Positions 10,546-22,236 of a stretch of 64,000 nt of DNA are shown piece after piece; position 1 is the stretch's first letter; every line of letters starts with the position of its first letter. Below the pieces are notes generated by a model. The model searched no databases. It was not told the origin of the DNA and saw only the letters and a program-made list of their open reading frames with translations. The translations under genes and the position numbers were made by a program. Origin of the DNA: Saccharum officinarum (lineage: Eukaryota > Streptophyta > Magnoliopsida > Poales > Poaceae); assembly GCA_020631735.1 (NCBI GenBank), contig CM036158.1, forward strand, positions 85,933,421 to 85,997,420, written 5' to 3'.

Positions 10546-13162
10546 TTCTATTTTTATTTCTAACATTTTCTCAAGCTCTTTGTATTTTTATTTCTAACAT
10601 AACATTTTCACAAGCTCAAGCGCCAACAAGGCAGTAAAAGACTTGGGAGCCCTCATCATCAAGGCTGGTCAGGTCGGGCCACACCTTGCCTCCGACATTG
10701 CCCAAGTTCGTGTCATCTACCTTTTACTTGCAGTTTCTACCCTTGTCCAAGGCTAAATTTTCGTGTCATCCATTCTTCTGATAATGTTTGGATTGGCCCG
10801 TTGTGTCGTGCGCCTCCTCTCCTCTCCTCTCAATTGTCATCCCGTGAACAAATTGAGAGGGACACCACTTAGTTCTTGTGACATGTCATGGCTTATACAC
10901 CGCATTTGGTCGATGAAATGCCACACCAAGCTAGCGCTCACCAGATGTTCCATAGAACGCTGACTGCACCTTTTAGTTCGTTGCAGCCTGCATGGGCAAC
11001 TGGGCAAGTGGAGGCCAAAATTGCAATTGTCAAAAGGATGTGTACCAATGTGGTTATGAAAGAAATTATTTACATGCATTTTTCCCCTTTGAAATAAAAT
11101 TAGGTGCCTTGACTCCTTTTAGTTTGGCTTTTCTAGGTTCTTGTTTTTGTTTTGCACCTATGATCATAGTAAACAACTTATAATTTGAAATAGAGGGAGT
11201 ATTATATAACTCATATCTATTGTATTGGTTTCTTGCAGGGAAGGCGATCACTTTCAGTTAGAGGCCAGTAAGCTTACATTTCTCTGGTTAGTTCTCAGGT
11301 TCAAGTCTATATATAATTGCAACATATGCTTGTTGAATCTGTTTACATGCAAAACACATGGACCCATTGAATTAGTTTAAAGTGGTCATAAGAAAATTAT
11401 TTTTGTAGTTATGAAAATTCCTCCTATTCTATAATGTTCAGGTTTTACAAAACCAAAGACACAATTTAGTGAGCATTTGCATGCACAACTAATGGGGAAC
11501 ATCAGTTGTGGAAAAGTGGCGGTGTGGAATATTGTGCTGCCACATCTCACTATTGCTTAGATCATACGAGACGTTATTTATATTGTCCAAGTTACAGCTA
11601 GCGGACCAAAATGCTCCTATCCTAAGGCTATATTCTAAACATATTCCTAGCTTTCAAGGGCATTTGGGTGTTTTCAATATAAGCCTATACAAGGATAAAA
11701 AGATACAAATTGGATTTGACTTCTCAGGTTGGTGGCCACTCCGCGCTCGCATGTTGTCAGTCCTTAGACCATGCTCCTCGCTAATCCAAAGCTTCGAGAC
11801 TTTGGATCACCTAAGATAATTCTTGTTGGACCCTTCGGAATGTTGTCTTCGAACATGGCTTCACCCTTTGGACCCAGTGAGGGTATCTTTACTGGGCACC
11901 ATGAGTGGCTTCACAATGTTTCTTGGCAATGCTCCCGTGCCCATCCTCTCAGGGCTAGCAAATATGTCTTTACTAAGGCTAGTGTTGTCTGATCGCTACC
12001 TATGTACCTATAAGAGATGACATTTCTGAGAGCCGCAAACGATTGAGTTAATGGTCAGCAAAACGGAGAGAGGGGAGGGAGTTTCCCCCCAAAGGGTATT
12101 GACCCCTAACATTGTCGTCCTCGACGAGGTCAAGTGGCTCTTTTCGCCACAGCCCTCGCCGGCCAAGCACATCAAGGCCATGTCGTGGGGCAATGATGCG
12201 GGAGCACAAAGCGCAGAGTCGACAGCTGGAGGTCCAAGTGTGAGTATGGAACTAGTGACGTGGGAGGCCAGTGCACGGGTGTGGAGCTGGTGTCACGAGA
12301 GGCGTGAGCACGGAACCTTTGGCATGTGAGGCCTGGTGCGAGGTTGGTGAGCATGTGGTGAGGCTTCACCTCGGGTGACTAGAACTTGGCGCCAAGCTTG
12401 CTCCTCTCGACTTCCTCCATTGCCGATGAACCATTCCTCGTACTCTATTACCGCCATGGCAGAGGCGGATAACGCCTCTACCAGCGTTGCCCACCCCTGG
12501 CCTCTAGGCGGCGTGGGAGACACATACAATGTTAGCCTCGAGTATGGGCGCACGAGGTGGCCATGAGCACGAGGCATGAGAATGGAGGGCGATGACAGTG
12601 AGGCATAATGTCATATGAGACTGATTCTCTGGATATATAAAATGGGTGAACTTGATATGTGTGCCCTATATATTAAGTCCGCATTAATGCAAAGTCAAAG
12701 TGCTATGTCACGTACGAAGCAAGTTAAAACCAGTTAAGGTTCCAATGAAACCTAAAATTAAGTTTAGAGACTAAAAAATAATAGTACGAGGGTACAAAGA
12801 TCTAAGTCACACCACTTGCTAAGTTAAAGGCATTTTGACAGCAGGAGGATCTAAATGACATCCTTTAAGACCACGATTTTGTTTTTTTTTTCAGTTTCAA
12901 ACGGACCATGAATTTTGGTCGTTATTCGGTTATTCCCATCGCAGGCTCGCAGCACTTCTGCAGAACCGTTGTTTTCCCCAACACGAGCGCCGTCCGGCTC
13001 GACCGAGCCGACCCGGGCTCCCGGCGTTCCCTGCCGCAAAATTCGCCACTCCCGTCGCTGCAACCATCCGCTCCCGTACCTTAGCAGAGTCACGCGAGCC
13101 AGAGTCCGGAATCTTCTGGACGCGTCGGGAGGCTGAGCACGTGCTCCCACCGGCTGCCATCT
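10546..13162. other. Intergenic region with no recognised gene
   Basis: 10546-10625 resumes the AT-rich repeat seen at 1-689. A short open stretch at about 10625-10760 could be an old exon remnant, but I do not recognise it. A 'gaaatagagggagta' Stowaway-like end lies at about 11188-11202 with no clear partner. 12050-12600 is GC-rich with only short frames. Nothing else can be supported. The last part, 12900-13162, is GC-rich and likely holds the promoter/5' UTR of the NudC-like gene. Confidence 0.4.
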
Positions 13163-13618
13163 ATGGCGGAGAAGCTGGCCCCCGAGAAGCGCCACACCTT
13201 CGTGCACAACGGTGAGCCGCTTCCCCCCTTCGTATCCTCCACAGTCCGCCTTCCCCGCGGCACCCCCCACCCCTCTGATTTAGGGTCGATCCCCATCCCC
13301 CGCCATGAGCAGGGCAGAAGGTGTTCGAGTGGGACCAGACGCTAGAGGAGGTGAACATGTACATCGAGCTCCCCAAGGGCGTGCCCACCAAGCTCTTCCG
13401 CTGCACCATCCAGGCTAGCCACGTCGAGGTCGGAATCCGCGGCAACCCACCATACCTCAACGTCTGTGCTCCTACCCAAGGCTCCCTTGCGATTCGGTTC
13501 CACTAGGTTCCCAAGATTTCCTCGCGTCTGGTTGGGGATTGAAATATTTTTTTTGGGGTGATTTTGCAGCACGACCTGACGCACCCCGTGAAGACCGACT
13601 CGTCGTTCTGGACAATAG
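13163..13618 (+). pseudogene. NudC-domain (NUDCD2-like) gene, first three exons only
   Basis: Exons 13163-13211, 13313-13461 and 13570-13618 join in frame (AACG|GT, AG|GGCAG, CAAC|GT, GCAG|CAC, ATAG|GT) and encode 82 residues. The start MAEKLAPEKRHTF, then FEWDQTLEEVNMYIELP and a CS-domain core (HVEVGIRG..., ending SFWTI) match plant NudC domain-containing protein 2. These are small cytosolic HSP90-type co-chaperones of about 150-160 residues. The second half (the rest of the CS domain and the conserved RFQEENPGFDFS-type tail) is not visible before the scaffold gap. The presumed intron 3 is filled with a Stowaway MITE and a PIF element. It may be a gene truncated by transposons, or its exons may lie in the gap. 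The identification is firm; the pseudogene status is inferred. Confidence 0.75.
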
Positions 13619-13991
13619 GTTTGGTCGAACCTATCGCTCTTGAACATTTACTTCATTTTTCTGAACCTGAACTGTAGATATTGATTTCTGTAGTATTTCT
13701 GACATCTTCGCGAGAAGTGTTCTTGAAATTGTTGTTCGGTTGGTACAAGCTGTTTGCGCTTATAATTGTCAAATTGGCACGGTGCTTTTACCAATTAATA
13801 CAAGGGTTATTGATGAAAGTGATTGTTCCTGCTTTGCTGATACAAATAAAAACTACTTAGCAGCTGTACTGATAATCGTTGGATATTGTTGGGTGGTTTT
13901 AGTTTTTGCCAGGGTTAAGAGCTAGATAGCAGAAATTGTTGATGAATACAAGTGTACAACTGCTCCTGATTTGGTACCCTTTTGTGTTTTA

Positions 13992-14137
13992 CTCCCTCCA
14001 TCCAAATTATAAGACATTTTGGTTTTTCTAGATACATTTCTTTTACTGTGCATCTAGACATAGTGTATATCTAAGTGCATAGCAAAAACTCTGCATCTAG
14101 AAATGTCAAAACGTCTTATAATTTAGAATGGAGAAAG
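13992..14137. mobile_element. Stowaway-type MITE (TA target site)
   Basis: Terminal inverted repeats CTCCCTCCATCCAAATTATAAG and its mirrored right end (CTTATAATTTAGAATGGAGAAAG) are flanked by TA at 13990-13991 and 14138-14139. At 146 bp it lies in what would be intron 3 of the NudC-like gene. Stowaway elements are mobilised by Tc1/mariner transposases. Confidence 0.85.
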
Positions 14138-15276
14138 TACTAGTTACTTTATACTACAACATATGTCTCCAGCGAACATCTTTGACCTTTTATAGTCTTA
14201 CGCTGGTAATAATTATCAACTTATCATAAATATAATGATATGAATATATCTTTTATGATTCATATCTTTTATGACAAATACAGTATCAGTACCATGCCAG
14301 TGATCTTATCAGTCTGTATAGTTTTTGGTAGAAACTCGCTGGCATCAAGTATTGGCTATTGTTGACTTTTTTTTATAATCTGAGTTAGTGCAGAACTAGA
14401 GCAAGTAGCATTGAACTGTTCAGCCAACCTAGTGCTGTAGAAAAACACATCTTTTCTGTCAATCTACAGAACAAGTGAATTTGACAATGAGCTTTGCTAG
14501 AATCAACAATTAGGATGCTTCTGTGTTGTGATGATTTTTTGGAACAGCCAGTAAAACTTGTGAGCTAGTGATAACATGAGATTCTGCATAAGGGCATGCT
14601 AGCATCTGCCGCTCACATGAAATTTAGTACTATGGATATTAGGATATGTCTGTAAGAGCAACTCCAGCAGTAGCCCCTAAAACAGAGCCCCTACTTTTCA
14701 TTTGGGTGCTCCCCCTACTTTTCGGGCCTTGTTTTGTGGACTGTACTCCAGCAGGAGCCCTCAAAACAAAGCCCCTATTCTTAATTCCTCTATTCCCCTA
14801 CACATATGTGCATATGTATTTGAGAACAACATATTATATATAATAATTTATTTAAACTATATCAATAAAGCACCATGCTTAAAATAATAAACGAAAAATA
14901 CAAATATTCAAATTTAAATTCAAACATAAATGTGGTCCAAATTTGACGACATTCAAAAGACTAGAGCTACAATAATAGTTCAAAAGACTAGAGCTGCAAT
15001 CAACTGAAACTAGAACCGCAAGCTTGCAACTTGAATTGGCTGATTGTGCTACTTCAACCTGCAACTTGCAAGCCTGAAACTAGAGCCTGGAACTTGCAAG
15101 CCTGAAACTAGAGATGCAAGTGAAACAAAACAATTAGCTCGCGCCATGTCGCGCCCACAAATGCTCCACAAGAGCGTTTCGGAGTTTCTCATGTCCCTCT
15201 TTATCTTCAATCTCTTTGTGTATCCTGAGAAACTCGGACATCACATTTGGATTGCGTCGTTGGTACTCCTCCTGCC

Positions 15277-17467
15277 TCAACTCCTCACCCCCATCTTGAT
15301 CATAGTCATACCCCCAACATCGGCGTCATCTCTCTCATTCTCAATTATCATACTGTGCAAGATCACACATGCTGTCAATATGTACCATAGCATTTCCTTG
15401 CCCCAAAATCTTGCAGGACCCCTAATCATAGCAAAGCGTGACTGTAAAACACCAAATGCTCTCTCAACATCCTTTCTAGCCGCTTCTTGAGCTTGTGTGA
15501 AGTGAGACATCTTGTTACCTTGTGGATTTATGTAGCTCTTCACAAATGTAGCCCAAGAAGGATAGATCCCATCTGCCAAATAATAACCCATGGTGTACTT
15601 ATTGCCATTCACAGTATACTCAATTGGAGGTGAAGTTCCTGAAGTTAGTTGTTGAAAAAGGGGAGACCTTCGAAGTACATTGATATCATTTAGTGATCCT
15701 GGTAAACCAAAAATGAATGCCAAATCCACAAATCCTCTGATGCAACCGCTTAGTTGGACCATCCACATGTCCCGTGTACATACCTTTCCATGCAGCCGGG
15801 CAATTCTTCCACCTCCAATGCATACAGTCAATGCATCCAAGCATACCTGGCCAACCCCTATTGTTGTTCATCTCTAGTAACCTTGCAGTATCCTCAACAG
15901 TGGGTGGCCTCAAGTATTGCTCACCAAAAACATCAACCACTGCTCGAACAAAGTGTTTGAAGGCCTCAATCATAGTGCTCTCAGCAATTCCATGTGCCTA
16001 AGCAAGTGAGCGCCTTCTTCTCTATAGCAGTGGAATCTGTAGTTGGAGATGGTGCAAACACTCTTTTCTGGACACATCGATGGCTTCATGGGCAATGCAT
16101 TGCAGACCTTGCCCTCGCCTTTTCGCGGCTATCCCTAATAGAAGGGTTAAGCAGCGGACTGTTCGGGACGCCCTCATTAACCGGGCTTGGACTTCAGACA
16201 TTCAGGGAGCTCTTACAGTTGGTGTGTTTGCAGAATTTTTTCAGTTATGGGACCTATTGTTGGATTTTCAGCTGCAGCCGGAGGTTGAGGATAGACACTT
16301 ATGGAGGTTCTCCTCTAATGGACAGTATTCGACTAAGTCAGCATACGAAGGATTCCTTTTGGGTTCTACCCTTTTTGGACCTTGGGAAAGGATTTGGAAA
16401 TCATGGGCGCCGCCAAATGTCACTTCTTTGTATGGCTCGTCGCGCACAATAAGTGCTGGACGGCTGATCGCCTAGCACGTCGGGGGCTACCTCATCCGGA
16501 ATGATGTCCTCTTTGTGACCAAGAAAAGGAGACTATCGACCATCTTCTTGTCCATTGTGTGTTCGCAAGAGAATTTTGGTTCAATCTGCTCAGACAGGTC
16601 GGTCTCCAGACTCTATCTCCTCAACCCACTGAATTATCCTTCCATGCTTGGTGGGAAAAAGCTTGCAGCAGCACCGATGATGAGATGATGAGGCAAGGAA
16701 TTAATTCGATCATTATACTCGAGCTTGGACTATTTGGAACCATCGCAATGGGTGTGTTTTTGATGGAGCAGCTCCAAACTTAGCTGGGGCTTTGATCAAA
16801 GCCGGCGAGGAACGCCGCTTATGGTGTATGGCAGGGGCTCGAGGCTTTCATTCTTGATTGCCCTCCTTCTGGTAGTTAGAGGGTCTAGCTTATTTTGGTC
16901 GCCTTGTGTTCTTATCACGGGTGCGATTGTAATCTTGAAAACTGATGAGTGCGTGCGTGTGTGTGTCTGTTGCGTGTGTGTGTGGTGTTGGTGGGGTTGT
17001 TTGGGCTCTCGCCCTTTTCTCCTCTTAATATAATGAGGCGCAGCTCTCCTGCGTTTTCGAGAAAAAAAAATTCTCACAACCTCATCCATGGAATCTGCAG
17101 GAACATCATAAGCTAACATCCTAAAAGCTCCAACCACTTTCTGAAGGGCAGTTGCTCCAAGCAACCCTACTGCATTTGGCCTTTGCCTGAAATAGTCATC
17201 ATGTGCCTCGACTCCTTGGACAATTCTCAAAAACAATGGTTTAGACATTCTGAATCTCCTCCGAAAAAATTTGTCATTGTAAATTGGTGGGTCTGCAAAA
17301 TAATCTGCAACAATGCGCAAGTTACCAGCATGCATGTCTCTTGGCACCACTTGACGACCAGGCATTGAACCACAGCGACGCTTCTTATGACTCCTTTTTT
17401 CACCTTCAGCAAGAATTAGCAGCAGCGCAACCAAATCATCATCATCCAATTCTTCTTCTCCCACCAT
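15277..17467 (-). pseudogene. PIF/Harbinger transposase (HARBI1/DDE_Tnp_4), broken by a LINE and a frameshift
   Basis: The N-terminal block (17467 to about 17074) starts MVGEEELDDDDL and contains FADPPIYNDKFFRRRFRM and GAFRMLAYDVPADSMDEVVR, as in plant Harbinger transposases. The reading continues at about 15985 with ESTMIEAFKHFVRAVVDVFG and YLRPPT. Catalytic positions are visible: the first Asp in GCIDCMHW, the second in SLNDINVL and the Glu in KDVERAFGVLQ. A switch of frame occurs near 15760, after GHVDGPT. A LINE interrupts the gene at 15991-17068. The enzyme would cut and paste PIF-type elements, and related Tourist MITEs are abundant here, but this copy cannot make it. The C-terminus ends at 15277. 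Confidence 0.88.
15991..17068 (+). mobile_element. 5'-truncated LINE with zf-RVT remnant inside the Harbinger transposase
   Basis: The insert is flanked by AATTC on both sides (15986-15990 and 17069-17073) and ends in an A-tract (17062-17070), as expected for target-primed reverse transcription. Translation of the start (about 16000-16450) gives AFFSIAVESVVGDGANTLFW and, in another frame, DRHLWRFSSNGQYSTKSAYE. These are the zinc-binding reverse-transcriptase (zf-RVT) region of plant L1-type ORF2. Several frameshifts and stops show it is dead. Most of ORF2 is missing, as usual for 5' truncation. Confidence 0.85.
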
Positions 17468-17504
17468 TGCTCAAGAAAATCATCTTCATCATCGGTAAAC
17501 ACCA

Positions 17505-17604
17505 NNNNNNNNNNNNNNNNNNNNNNNNNNNNNNNNNNNNNNNNNNNNNNNNNNNNNNNNNNNNNNNNNNNNNNNNNNNNNNNNNNNNNNNNNNNNNNNN
17601 NNNN
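17505..17604. other. Scaffold gap (100 N)
   Basis: Exactly 100 Ns is the usual placeholder for a gap of unknown size. Sequence on the two sides does not obviously belong to one element, so order and orientation across it are unverified. Confidence 0.99.
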
Positions 17605-19495
17605 TTACTTTGTTTGTCCATTCCCGGTAACCCCGAGAGCCGTCCATCCAGAAGCCTCGCACGAGAAACACAAAGGATCACCGCACCTTCTCTGTTCGTG
17701 CTGCTTCCAAGTTTTCCGGTTGCACACACGGAGGTTAGAACCACCATAACTTTTTTTATTCCCATGTCTTCCAGGTACGATCTCTTGCGCGATAGAGAGG
17801 TTGGAAGAGCAGACAACACAAAGAACCACCGTGCCTTCTCTGTTCTGTTGCTTCCAAGTTTTCCAGTTCCGATCTTCTCTGTTCCTATTGCTTCCAAATT
17901 TTCTCGTTCTGATCTCCTGCGTGCAAGGTTTTTAGGGAGCGCAAGATTCTTACGTGACGACCAGCACCTCCTCGACATCTTTCTTTCTGGTGCCTTGAGA
18001 GACTACATCGCCTACTTCCTGGTGGACGTATGAGGTTTTGTTAGATTTAAAGAATGCACTAAAATTAGTTTTTTTTCGATGACACTGAAATAGGAACTGA
18101 TGTCAGGATTCTTTTGTAGAGTTAAAAAAGTTGATATGCAAAACGGCGCCTATTCGCTCCAAAGGGTTGTACTAATAAGCCCATCCATGTCACCATGTCC
18201 ACGTGCATTCCGCGAGAATCATGGCTCATTAAGTGGCGCAAAGTATCATTTGCATCCTGAATTGCCCCCTGAATCTAGATCCATTCTCGATCATCGTTAT
18301 ACTGTGTGTTCACATTAGAGAAGCTCGACCAGCCATTTTTCTTCAGCATGCATCACGTGATCGCGTTTACTGACGCGGTGACAACAGTGGAAATTTAAAG
18401 TCGTCTGCTCACCGAAGCTTCTATTAATTGCAAGTCAGCCATGTTATGTTAAGATGGGGTTTAGCGCCGGTAATCACGGCTCGAATCCAGTAGTAGGACC
18501 GTAGTACTTACACGATTTACTTTTTTGCGACAATTTCCTCGGGGTCCCACATGAAAATAAGATCCGTGCATGAGTAGCTCGAGGACTGACGGTTATGGAA
18601 TCGGTTGCGCAAAGCGTTCGGCGGAAAGCGACTTTTGTTGGGAGATTTGCAGTATCCTCCTTTGCTTTCTATCAAAGCACCGCTTATCACTGTAATACTG
18701 TATATACTACTGCACTGCACCCTTCGTCCCTTTGCCTTTGCGGGGGCAGTGAAAACTGTGATGAACTTTTCTCATGCACAAGCCAAATCTCCTGGATATC
18801 ACCGATCAAAAAAAAAAATCTCCTGGATATCAGAAAAGCATCAAAAGCTTGTCGTCAACCAGTCATCTCAATCTCTGTTCTCTGATGGGTGGCTCGCTAG
18901 CTGTGCTCTGAAGAAAAGAGGTGCACTCCAAGTCAGCTACAGACCAGCAGCCTGTACTAGGATAGCAAAAATACTGACCCCAATCATCTGATCAGAAAGT
19001 CAATTCATTTATGAGAGGCACGGGTCCCCTGGCCCTGATGACATAGTTAGTTGTGAGTATGCCATAATATTGCCGCACGCCTACATTGCTATTGCTACAC
19101 AGCGATCGGGAAGTTTAGGCTGCAAGTGTAGTAGCGAAAGTAGTTGAATAAAGCCAAAATGCGTGCACACGCGAAAGAGAGAACCCTTTTCAGATAGGAG
19201 GCAGCATGGTAGTTAAATAGCAGCAGATTATATATAACCATGATTTGCTGGTCACACACTCTGGTAACAATGGTAGAGTGAAAGTGGGCGGGAGAGCACA
19301 TTGATGCTTGCCTCCTCTAATTTCCCACACATCTTCAGGACACACACACACACACACACACCACGACGGAATTGAGGTGAAAAATCCTCAGTCCGGTTGC
19401 CAATAACGGCAGAGCCACTAATTAAACAAGAACACTTAAGCGCCCGCCCAGCAGCAATGAGCTCGGACTGTTGCATGCAGATCGACCGTGGTCGG
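17605..19495. other. Intergenic region, 3' side of the first beta-expansin
   Basis: No convincing gene. Short frames at 17605-18040 are low-quality. A (CA)n microsatellite lies at about 19340-19361. The stretch 19285-19340 (GTGGGCGGGAGAGCACATTG...CCTCCTC) resembles 40106-40150 downstream of the third expansin gene, so it is part of the duplicated 3' flank. Confidence 0.5.
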
Positions 19496-20665
19496 TTAAT
19501 TAGTATACTGGACGTAGGAGCGGTAATCGACGTCGGCGACATAGTTGGCCGGATAATGTCCTTGGCCACCAGCTGCTTGCCGGACTCGTTGGTGATGCGG
19601 ACGGAGAAGGGCCCCCTGAGCGGGCGGTTGGGGTCGATCCTCCAGATGGATCCCCAGGACTCGTGCATGGGCTCCCAGTAGCCGGAGTCGTTCTGCATGA
19701 TGTCCGCCTGCACCACGTCGCCGTCCTGGTTCTCGTGCTCGATGAGCACGGCGAGGTACATGGGGTTGGACCCGTGCTGCACGCGGAAGGTGATGGTCAG
19801 GCCCGGGAAGTTGCACGGCACCCTCCTGAACTGCATGTCGATGATCCCGGCGTGGCGGAGCTTGTCGTTGAGGCCCGAGCTGGCCATGGCGCCGAACGCC
19901 GTGCCGCTCAGGTCGAAGTGGTACTTGGCCACTGGGTAGTAGTTCATGTCGGTGATTATCACCGTCTGCGGCACGCCGGAGCAGGCGGGGTGGTTGCTCT
20001 TAAGGCACCGTATCTGGGAAAGAGAGAAAGCCAAGCACAAGGTCAGCGGATGCACGTGGTCCTCAACTGATGAGCAATCTACGGACGCTAGCTACTGGTT
20101 GGTATCTTCAATTCATTTGACCAACCAATTAAAATGATTGGGCACCAACTACTAAACGATCGTCGGCCGTGGTGAAAAACGGTTATCACCCACCCACCCA
20201 CCTGATAGCATGAGCCGCAGCCCTTGCCGTCCTTGAAGATGGGCTCGTTGCCACACGACGTCATGGACGAGAACGGGTACTGATTTGTGCCCTTGAACCC
20301 GCACGCACCACCTAGCAAGATTCAGCACCAACAAGACAATTTAGACATGGCATTGCAGGGGACAACAAATATTACCGTAGGAAACAACAAATGCTGAGAC
20401 ACAGACAGACATGGACAGATGCATGGCTTGGAATGCATCATGCATGCGGATCCTTACCGTTGTCGTCGGGGCCGGCGCCGGTGGGCGCGCCGTACCAGGT
20501 GGCCTTGGCCTGCAGCCAGCCACTGCTGTAGGATAACAAGGACCTGTCCTGCGACTCGGTGGCGTTGTGCAGGTCGGCCTGCTGCTGGCCGCGAGCGCCA
20601 TAGGTGACGGCCACGGAGAGGAGCGCGGCCACTGCAAAGGCCTTGAAGGAGAACGCGGTGGCCAT
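19496..20665 (-). CDS. EXPB: Beta-expansin, copy A (frameshift near the C-terminus)
   Basis: Exons 20665-20458, 20311-20202 and 20013-19496 have consensus splice sites. Beta-expansins are secreted, non-enzymatic wall-loosening proteins acting on grass arabinoxylan. An N-terminal signal peptide ([20 protein letters not shown]) is followed by an NAT glycosylation site, then the barrel domain with [10 protein letters not shown], six cysteines, and HFD at residues 138-140 ([14 protein letters not shown]). The C-terminal binding domain follows, with Trp-rich [10 protein letters not shown]. After VAKDII a single base is missing (about 19551, CCGG where CCCGG would keep frame). The family-type ending ([10 protein letters not shown], stop 19496) is then out of frame, and the uncorrected frame runs to 19252. 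Corrected length is 278 residues. A sequencing error is possible. Intron 3, present in copy B, is absent. Confidence 0.9.
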
Positions 20666-20762
20666 TGTTGCACTAGTAGCTAGGACCTCTCGGCTTGCTT
20701 GGCAGTTGCTGCCTGCTGGTTTGTGTTTCGATGGTGTGAGGTGGAGGGCATTGCTGGGGTGG

Positions 20763-20770
20763 TATTTATA
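20763..20770 (-). promoter_or_regulatory. TATA box of beta-expansin copy A
   Basis: The minus strand reads TATAAATA about 98 bases before the ATG. The neighbouring 'gcctataaatac' context is shared with the third copy (41510-41517). Confidence 0.6.
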
Positions 20771-20814
20771 GGCAGACACAGGACAGCAAAATGGGGACGC
20801 TTGAACTACCAATC

Positions 20815-21377
20815 CGCAGGCCGGCCGGCCGCGCGCGGCATCATCGATGGTCGCTACACCTGACCCGCGTTAGAGGAGCTCGTCGCGAGGTCCGTCGCGT
20901 CACATGGGCACCGCGCGAATCATGGAGGAATGGAAGGCGTCGGTTAACGCGAGTAGTAGTACCATTATAGGATCAAATCTTGGCAGTTATGGCATGTTAC
21001 TTGTAAACAATATAATTCCTGCAAATAATCTCGTTCACATCGAAGGCCCCACACTCTACAGCGTTTTGACGTTGTATGGCAAGGCTGGAGTGATTCCATA
21101 TATAAAAGTAGGATTGGATATGGTGCAACTGGAAACCAGCTGTACATGTATTGATCCCGTGCTATACGTGGATAATATCCTCATCATTGCAAAGCTAATT
21201 TAAAACCAAATGTGTATATTGATCCCGTGCAGTGCATATGCAACTGACAGGTATGCACGTACTCCTACTAGCTACTGCTGCATTAGTTCTAAATTAATTA
21301 TAAGTTGTTTTAGTCTTTTTAAGGGCATGTTTGGTTGAACTAGATTATCGATTAGTTGACTAGTAATTAGCTAACTA
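20815..21377. other. Upstream region of beta-expansin A; no gene
   Basis: Promoter-proximal GC-rich DNA (20815-20900) passes into AT-rich DNA. The 99-codon frame at 20904-21203 has no family resemblance. 21330-21376 (GGGCATGTTTGGTTGAACTAG) looks like one end of a Tourist-type MITE into which the Stowaway element at 21378 inserted. Confidence 0.4.
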
Positions 21378-21515
21378 CTCCCTTTATAAATTGCTTCAAC
21401 TTTTTTTTTGTACATTCATTTTACTATACATCAAGATATAATAATATGTCTAGATACATAGTAAAATTGATGAAACAAAAAAATCAAAGCGACTTATAAT
21501 TTGACACGGATGGAG
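21378..21515. mobile_element. Stowaway-type MITE
   Basis: Ends CTCCCTTTATAAATTGCTTC and GACTTATAATTTGACACGGATGGAG are imperfect inverted repeats flanked by TA (21376-21377 and 21516-21517). At 138 bp it is a typical non-autonomous Tc1/mariner derivative. Confidence 0.75.
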
Positions 21516-21888
21516 TAGTGATTAGTTCAGTCCTGTTTGGATCCCTGGACTAACAGGTACTACTATCTCAACAAAAGGTCATTTATACCCCTGAGTTTGT
21601 TTGGTCTAGTTAATTCCTAGCGCACGTTCGTCCACCTATGCGTCGCCACCTGAGGTCACGCTGCTCTCTTGCCCCTGTCCTGTGTGCTTGCTCGCCGGGT
21701 TTTTTTTTTTGCGTTTTGTGTGCTTGCTTGCCGAAATTGATAATAAAATTTGAAATTAAAAAACGCTGACAACAAATAAGTCTAAATTAAAATAACAATG
21801 CAGCACGCTTGTTCGTTCTAGGAGTAGAAAAAGTTCATACAAATGAAATTGTTCATATAAATTAAATTGTTCAAACACACGGAGGTAC

Positions 21889-22236
21889 CTAGTGTTCTCT
21901 TCTAGCTACCAAAGCATTAGCAATATTGTCCGGGAAATAGTTCATACTTTCGTCCTCATCTCCCACATGATTGTTCGCTTGCCTATGTTGAGATGATGAA
22001 GACTCCGGAAATGGCACGTAGTTTTCATCAAGGCCCCTTGCACCTCCGCCTCCGCCTCCGCCTCCACCTCCACCTCCACGGCCACGGCCACGGCCACCAC
22101 CAGATGTGCGAGGAGCGCGGAACGGCGCTGCGGCGTTGGCACCTCGCCCTGAAGCAGTGTGTGCACCTCTGCCTGAACCAGTGCTTGCACCTCGGCCAAT
22201 GTCCATAGTAACTGGATTCATTTCCTCAGCCTGCAT
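21889..22236 (-). CDS. Gly/Arg-rich open frame of unknown identity
   Basis: This 115-codon frame starts MQAEEMNPVTMDIGRGAS. It has a run of Gly/Arg repeats (RGRGRGGGGGGG) and ends NYFPDNIANALVARREH. The repeat comes from a (CCTCCG)n/(CCACGG)n tract at about 22045-22100. The C-terminal part looks like real protein, perhaps the tail of a transposon-encoded Myb-like or gag-like protein. I do not recognise a domain. It may be a transposon fragment. Confidence 0.3.
   Translation of the reverse strand: MQAEEMNPVTMDIGRGASTGSGRGAHTASGRGANAAAPFRAPRTSGGGRGRGRGGGGGGGGGGGGARGLDENYVPFPESSSSQHRQANNHVGDEDESMNYFPDNIANALVARREH

Larger units (their letters stand above)
14656..17504 (-). mobile_element. PIF/Harbinger DNA transposon, left end to gap
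   Basis: A putative terminus GAGCAACTCCAGCAG at 14656 is preceded by TAA (14653-14655), matching the 3-bp TWA target of PIF/Harbinger. The transposase gene reads leftward, 17467 to 15277. The other terminus is not seen before the 100-N gap. Nothing resembling the mirrored end follows at 17605, so the element is incomplete here. Confidence 0.6.

Noticed and set aside
10625..10760. Possible exon reading KDLGALIIKAGQVGPHLASD
   Set aside because: It has a faint resemblance to ABC1-kinase-type text, but no start, splice context or continuation is seen, so I could not support a gene.
12051..12577. Overlapping frames in a GC-rich intergenic stretch
   Set aside because: Frames exist on both strands with no domain or codon signal.
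13342..13647. Minus-strand 101-codon frame
   Set aside because: Antisense of NudC-like exon 2 and its intron.
19663..20070. Plus-strand 135-codon frame over beta-expansin A
   Set aside because: It is the antisense of a GC-rich expansin exon. The same artefact occurs at 40264-40869 and 30216-30824.
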